Shown: one piece after another, positions 41,320 through 44,989 of the stretch | Numbering within the stretch: the stretch's first letter is position 1 | Layout of the letters: the number at the start of each line of letters is the position of its first letter | Assembly: GCA_900319375.1 (NCBI GenBank) | Contig: ONOI01000010.1 | Coordinates: 1 to 44,989 of the forward strand | Origin: an uncultured Bacteroidales bacterium | Lineage (GTDB): Bacteria; Bacteroidota; Bacteroidia; Bacteroidales; UBA932 | Direction of reading: 5' to 3' | DNA: 44,989 bases | Program-made: the position numbers and the translations under genes | Notes under the pieces: model-generated | What the model was told of the DNA's origin: nothing | Databases searched by the model: none | Seen by the model: the letters and a program-made list of their open reading frames with translations, nothing else

Positions 41320-42468
41320 TTATACGTACTCTTTTACATTATCAGGGGTAATCACGTCATCTCCAAGGATCAGCAGGCGCTCCACTACGTTTCGGAGCTC
41401 GCGGATGTTGCCTTTCCAGGAACGCTCCTGAAGGGCCTTCACTGCCTCCGGGCTGAAACTCTTTCGGGGCATAGCCGTCTCGGAGCAAATCTGCTCCACG
41501 AAATAATCCACGAGAAGAGGAATGTCTTCCTTACGCTCGTCCAGCGACGGGACTTTGATCACTATGACGCTGAGGCGGTGATAGAGGTCCTCGCGGAAAT
41601 TGCCTTCCGCGATTTCTTTAGTAAGATCTTTATTGGTAGCGGCAATAACGCGTACGTCTACTTTGATATCTGCATCGCTGCCTACTCGGCTGAGCTTGTT
41701 TTCCTGAAGTACGCGGAGCACCTTAGCCTGGGCCGCCAGCGACATATCGCCGATTTCGTCGAGGAAAAGGGTACCGCCGTCTGCCTGTTCGAACTTTCCT
41801 TTGTGTTGCTTGATGGCGGAAGTGAACGAGCCTTTTTCGTGGCCGAAGAGCTCACTTTCGATAAGTTCGGAAGGGATAGCCGCGCAGTTTACCTCAATGT
41901 ATGGCGCGGCGGCGCGGTCGCTCTGGGCGTGGAGGCTTCGGGCCACCAGCTCCTTTCCGGAGCCGTTGGGCCCTTCGATAAGCACCCTCGCAGGCGTCGC
42001 CGCTACCTTCGCGACTATGTCCCTGATATACTGCATAGGGGCGGACTCCCCTATCATACGGGCCGTTCCGAACACCTTCTTCTTCAGAACCTTGTTCTGA
42101 GTAGTAAGGGTAGCCTTATCTGTAGCGTTCTTTATAGTGATGAGGATTCTGTTAAGGTCTAGCGGCTTTTCGATGAAATCGAAGGCGCCTTTCTTTATAC
42201 AGTCTACCGCCGTACCGATGTCGGCGTGGCCGGAGATCATAACTATCGCGCTGTCGACTTCTTCTTCGGCGAGTTTGGAAAGAACTTCAGTTCCGTCCAT
42301 CACCGGCATCTTGATGTCGCAGAAGATGACATCGTAATGCGATGCGGTCGCTGCCTTAAGGCCTTCGGCTCCGTCTTCCGCGACTTCGACTTCGTAGCCT
42401 TCGTCGGAAAGGATCTCGCGCAGGGAATTGCGGATGGAGCGTTCGTCGTCTATGATAAGTATTTTCAT
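41320..42468 (-). CDS. NtrC-like sigma-54 response regulator without DNA-binding domain
   Basis: 382 residues. Receiver domain 1-120 with phospho-acceptor D51 ([12 protein letters not shown]) and K101. AAA+ domain about 133-365: Walker A GPNGSGK (166-172), Walker B LFLDEIGD (234-241), and GSFTSA (213-218) in place of the sigma-54-contacting GAFTGA. The protein ends at [11 protein letters not shown], right after the AAA+ lid, where NtrC relatives continue for 60-90 residues to a Fis-type helix-turn-helix. The stop is followed at once by cmk, with no remnant. It may act without specific DNA binding. Likely partner: the NtrY-like kinase. Confidence 0.92.
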   Translation of the reverse strand: MKILIIDDERSIRNSLREILSDEGYEVEVAEDGAEGLKAATASHYDVIFCDIKMPVMDGTEVLSKLAEEEVDSAIVMISGHADIGTAVDCIKKGAFDFIEKPLDLNRILITIKNATDKATLTTQNKVLKKKVFGTARMIGESAPMQYIRDIVAKVAATPARVLIEGPNGSGKELVARSLHAQSDRAAAPYIEVNCAAIPSELIESELFGHEKGSFTSAIKQHKGKFEQADGGTLFLDEIGDMSLAAQAKVLRVLQENKLSRVGSDADIKVDVRVIAATNKDLTKEIAEGNFREDLYHRLSVIVIKVPSLDERKEDIPLLVDYFVEQICSETAMPRKSFSPEAVKALQERSWKGNIRELRNVVERLLILGDDVITPDNVKEYV

Positions 42469-43250
42469 TGCTTTTGGGCTGCGAGTTCTTTTTCGTGGTC
42501 TGCGGCGGCTCTTTCGACACTGACGGAGCGCTTCAGGACAAAGCCTGCGCCGAGATACTTCGTACGTACGTCTTCATCTGCCGCAAGGGCCTCCGGGGTA
42601 CCCTGCTGGAGGATAGTTCCTTCGTAGAGCAGGTATGCGCGGTCTGTGATAGCGAGGGTCTCGCCTACGTTGTGGTCGGTGATGATGACGCCGATGTTCT
42701 TGTACTTAAGTTTGGCGATGATATACTGGATATCCTCTACTGCGATAGGGTCGACTCCGGCGAAAGGCTCATCGAGAAGGATGAACTTAGGATCAATCGC
42801 GAGCGCGCGGGCTATCTCGCAGCGGCGTCGTTCGCCTCCGGAGAGCTGGATACCGAGCGACTTGCGGACCTTCGAAAGGTTGAACTCGGTGATGAGTTCC
42901 TCAAGACGCTCTTCGCGGCGGGCTTTCGGCACTCCTTTCATCTCCATCACGGAGAGGATGTTTCCCTCCACCGTCATCTTCCTGAAGACGGAAGCGTCCT
43001 GAGGAAGATAACCCAGGCCCATCTGGGCCCTCTTGTACATAGGGAGTTTAGTGATCTCGGTTTCGTCCAGATAGACGTGGCCGTCGTTGGGGACGATCTG
43101 GCCGGTGATCATATAAAAGCTGGTAGTCTTTCCGGCTCCGTTTGGGCCGAGAAAACCAACTATCTCACCCTGGTTTACTTCCATCGAGACACCCTTCACG
43201 ACAGTTCGGATGCCATACTTTTTAACCAGGTTTTCACAACGCAGTTTCAT
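42465..43250 (-). CDS. lptB: LPS export ABC transporter ATPase LptB
   Basis: 261 residues. Walker [17 protein letters not shown] (about 35-50), the LptB-type [21 protein letters not shown], signature [15 protein letters not shown], Walker [21 protein letters not shown] and H-loop TDHNV. It powers lipopolysaccharide transport with LptF and LptG. The C-terminus has a roughly 20-residue charged extension ([21 protein letters not shown] region). Overlaps the regulator by ATGA and follows dnaX by 3 nt. Confidence 0.96.
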   Translation of the reverse strand: MKLRCENLVKKYGIRTVVKGVSMEVNQGEIVGFLGPNGAGKTTSFYMITGQIVPNDGHVYLDETEITKLPMYKRAQMGLGYLPQDASVFRKMTVEGNILSVMEMKGVPKARREERLEELITEFNLSKVRKSLGIQLSGGERRRCEIARALAIDPKFILLDEPFAGVDPIAVEDIQYIIAKLKYKNIGVIITDHNVGETLAITDRAYLLYEGTILQQGTPEALAADEDVRTKYLGAGFVLKRSVSVERAAADHEKELAAQKQ

Positions 43251-43253
43251 ATT

Positions 43254-44954
43254 TTAGTTCGTGTCGAGTTCGAGGTCGATTATAAACTGTTTCGCTTCAG
43301 GATTTTCAGACATAAGGACCTTTGCTTTGTCCGCATCCATATAAACTACTTTTTCCTGAGCTTCCTGAGGGACAACTCCTACCTCAAGGCGGACTTTCGA
43401 AGTCCCGAGCAGATTGCGGAACTCTTTCTCCATCTGAGAAAGCATGTTGGCGCGTATCCAGTCTCTCTGATTCTCTGCCACCACCTTGAAGAGCACGACC
43501 TTCACGCCGTCTGACTCGGAGAGTTCGAGCTTCGCGTTCTGGATGGCGCTCGCAAGACGAGGTTTCGCGGCATACTTCTCAGCCAGGTCTTTCCACCTTG
43601 CGATGATCTGTTCGTCGTCAGGGATCGGATCTGCAGAACGGTCTTGCGTTTCGCTTGAAGCGGCATTCTCCGCCTCCGCAATTAATGAGCCAAGCGAGAG
43701 CGAAGCAGGAGTTTTTACAGGGCGTGGCCTGGGCTTCGGAGTCTCGGCAGGAGTTTCAACGGGTTTTTCTTCGACAGGTTTCGGAGTCTCTACCGATTTC
43801 GGAGTCTCTACCGGTTTCGGAGCCTCCACCTTTGCCGTGGGCTTAGCGTCGGCCGAAGGGGCGGCCTGAAGGAAGCAAAGGCGCATCAGGGCGTATTCGA
43901 TGTGTAGCCGCTGATTTGCCGCGGCTTTGTAACCGGCTTCGCAGGAGGTAGTCACTCCGAGAGCGTCGTATATAAACTTTACCGAGCAGCGCTCCGCCTG
44001 TTCGCGGTAACGCTTCCTCAGGCTTTCCGGGAAATCGAGAAGACTCTCCAGCCCTCCCGTACGACTGACCAGCAGATCGCGGAGATGTCCGCCAAGAGAG
44101 GAGATGAAATACTGGGCGTTGAAACCCTTCGCAAGTATTTCGTCGAAGGTCAGCAGCGCGGTAGTATAATCCCCGGCAAGGGCGGCATCTACTATCTTAA
44201 AGCCATATTCATAGTCGAGAACGTTGAGATTTTTCAGGACATCCTCGTACTTTATATCGGTTCCGCAGAAGGCTACTGTCTGATCGAAGATAGTCAGGGC
44301 GTCTCTCATCGCGCCGTCTGCCTTTCGGGCTATGACGTGGAGGGCCTCATCTTCAACATTGACTCCTTCTTTTCCTGCCACCATCCGCAAGTTCGCGACT
44401 ATGTCCGGTACGCTGATGCGGTTGAAATCATAAGTCTGGCAGCGGGAAAGGATTGTCGGAAGAATCTTATGTTTTTCCGTCGTACACAGTATGAAAATCG
44501 CATGTGCTGGCGGCTCCTCAAGGGTCTTGAGGAAGGCATTGAAGGCCGACTGCGAGAGCATATGGACCTCATCGATGATATAGACGCTGTATTTTCCGAC
44601 CTGGGGCGGGATCTGGACCTGGTCCATCAGGGCCTTGATGTCGTCTACTCCGTTGTTGGAGGCGGCATCGAGCTCGCGGATACAATAGGACCGACCTTCG
44701 GCAAACGACAGGCAGGACTCACACTCTCCGCAGGGTTCCATCTCCGCGGAAGGGTTGGAGCAGTTGATCGCTTTTGCGAAGATTCTCGCGGTCGAGGTCT
44801 TTCCGACTCCGCGGGGACCGCAGAAGAGATAGGCATGGGCCAATTGACCCCTGATGATGGAGTTCTTCAGGGTCCTGGCGATATTGTCCTGACCGACGAG
44901 CGTCCCGAAGGAGTCCGGACGGTACTTTCTGGCTGATACGATATAATCTGACAT
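43254..44954 (-). CDS. dnaX: DNA polymerase III subunit gamma/tau
   Basis: 566 residues. Walker A GPRGVGKT (46-53), zinc cysteines C65, C75, C78 and C81, DEVHMLS and the SRC sensor (ILSRCQTYDF). An AAA+ clamp-loader core (1-365) is followed by a Pro/Glu-rich linker with VETPKP repeats (about 375-418) and a C-terminal tau-like domain. No A-rich slippery heptamer for a gamma frameshift was found. It starts the dnaX-lptB-regulator-cmk-ispH unit, with a -7 box 6 nt before the ATG. Confidence 0.96.
   Translation of the reverse strand: MSDYIVSARKYRPDSFGTLVGQDNIARTLKNSIIRGQLAHAYLFCGPRGVGKTSTARIFAKAINCSNPSAEMEPCGECESCLSFAEGRSYCIRELDAASNNGVDDIKALMDQVQIPPQVGKYSVYIIDEVHMLSQSAFNAFLKTLEEPPAHAIFILCTTEKHKILPTILSRCQTYDFNRISVPDIVANLRMVAGKEGVNVEDEALHVIARKADGAMRDALTIFDQTVAFCGTDIKYEDVLKNLNVLDYEYGFKIVDAALAGDYTTALLTFDEILAKGFNAQYFISSLGGHLRDLLVSRTGGLESLLDFPESLRKRYREQAERCSVKFIYDALGVTTSCEAGYKAAANQRLHIEYALMRLCFLQAAPSADAKPTAKVEAPKPVETPKSVETPKPVEEKPVETPAETPKPRPRPVKTPASLSLGSLIAEAENAASSETQDRSADPIPDDEQIIARWKDLAEKYAAKPRLASAIQNAKLELSESDGVKVVLFKVVAENQRDWIRANMLSQMEKEFRNLLGTSKVRLEVGVVPQEAQEKVVYMDADKAKVLMSENPEAKQFIIDLELDTN
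43778..43831 (-). repeat. Three 18-nt coding repeats in the dnaX linker
   Basis: Units of the form TTTCGGAGTCTCTACCG start at 43778, 43796 and 43814 and encode VETPKP, VETPKS and VEAPKP. The 18-nt period keeps the frame. Similar VETP/ETPA strings end the PEGA protein (489-540) and the EF-hand protein. Confidence 0.85.
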
Positions 44955-44960
44955 AGCTTA

Positions 44961-44988
44961 CAAATTTAATCATTTTTGGCTAACTTTG
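44961..44988. promoter_or_regulatory. -7 boxes for dnaX and for a gene to the right
   Basis: On minus, TAAATTTG (44968-44961) ends 6 nt before the dnaX ATG at 44954. On plus, TAACTTTG (44981-44988) could be the -7 of a gene beyond the window. The -33 for dnaX would fall at the window edge and cannot be judged. Confidence 0.5.
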
Positions 44989-44989
44989 C

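Noticed and set aside
43254-44954. Programmed frameshift in dnaX producing gamma
   Set aside because: No A AAA AAG-type slippery heptamer was found before the linker.

Overview
The window reads as a piece of a chromosome from a Bacteroidota bacterium, most likely a gut-type member of the Bacteroidales. The evidence is the promoter type (a TAnnTTTG -7 box before several genes, some with TTTG or ATTG about 20 nt upstream), many MKK...C lipoproteins, the GH57/GT/debranching/branching glycogen cluster, a large eukaryote-like IleS, a DksA-like protein between ileS and lspA, and very tight gene packing with many 4-nt ATGA stop/start overlaps. I cannot name the genus. No rRNA, tRNA or CRISPR array was seen.

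Layout. 1-488 is gene-free and full of hairpins, with an 18-bp perfect inverted repeat (33-50 and 344-361). 489-4333 (minus) holds two unassigned envelope genes: an EF-hand membrane protein and a secreted PEGA-repeat protein with a tail of 22 cysteines. A DUF389 membrane protein diverges from them (4432-5766). 12789 down to 5769 is a minus-strand operon: ileS, dksA-like, lspA, GH27 alpha-galactosidase, gtrA-like, CNNM/CBS. cvpA and tsaB are on plus (12853-14050). The minus-strand run greA, HIT, TlpA-like lipoprotein (16159-14199) follows. 29532 down to 16248 is a very long coupled minus-strand operon: xseA, xseB, glgB, debranching enzyme, glycogen synthase-like GT, GH57, glucan phosphorylase, ribF, a DPP III lipoprotein, and a 46-residue small protein. 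A RAYT-like HUH transposase (29622-30623) and a small lipoprotein gene follow. The plus operon engB, prs, small Cys protein, der spans 31203-34359. The der/kinase junction (34312-35325) is a repeat-rich spot with a foreign-looking lipoprotein gene. The right end (44954 down to 35315) is dnaX, lptB, an NtrC-like regulator without a DNA-binding domain, cmk, ispH, efp, rlmH and an NtrY-like 1130-residue histidine kinase.

How the genes work together. The glycogen set can build (GT, GlgB) and break down (phosphorylase, debranching enzyme, GH57) an alpha-glucan store; no ADP-glucose pyrophosphorylase is in view. LspA serves the several lipoproteins here. The regulator and the kinase sit in neighbouring operons and may form one NtrYX-like pair.

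The most unusual signals are: (a) REP-like palindromes (GTCAT, CCCGA, short loop, GATCGGG) inserted inside coding sequence, one an inverted pair of exactly 54 nt (18 codons) in ribF and one supplying the C-terminus of a small protein overlapping der, with a RAYT-type transposase gene in the same window; (b) a 690-bp AT-rich lipoprotein segment flanked by 48-bp copies of the der 3' end, whose differences are all silent; (c) a 24-nt tandem repeat carrying the histidine kinase stop codon, so four in-frame stops recur; (d) the hairpin cluster at the left edge; (e) three genes whose -7 box ends only 4-6 nt before the ATG, suggesting leaderless transcripts.
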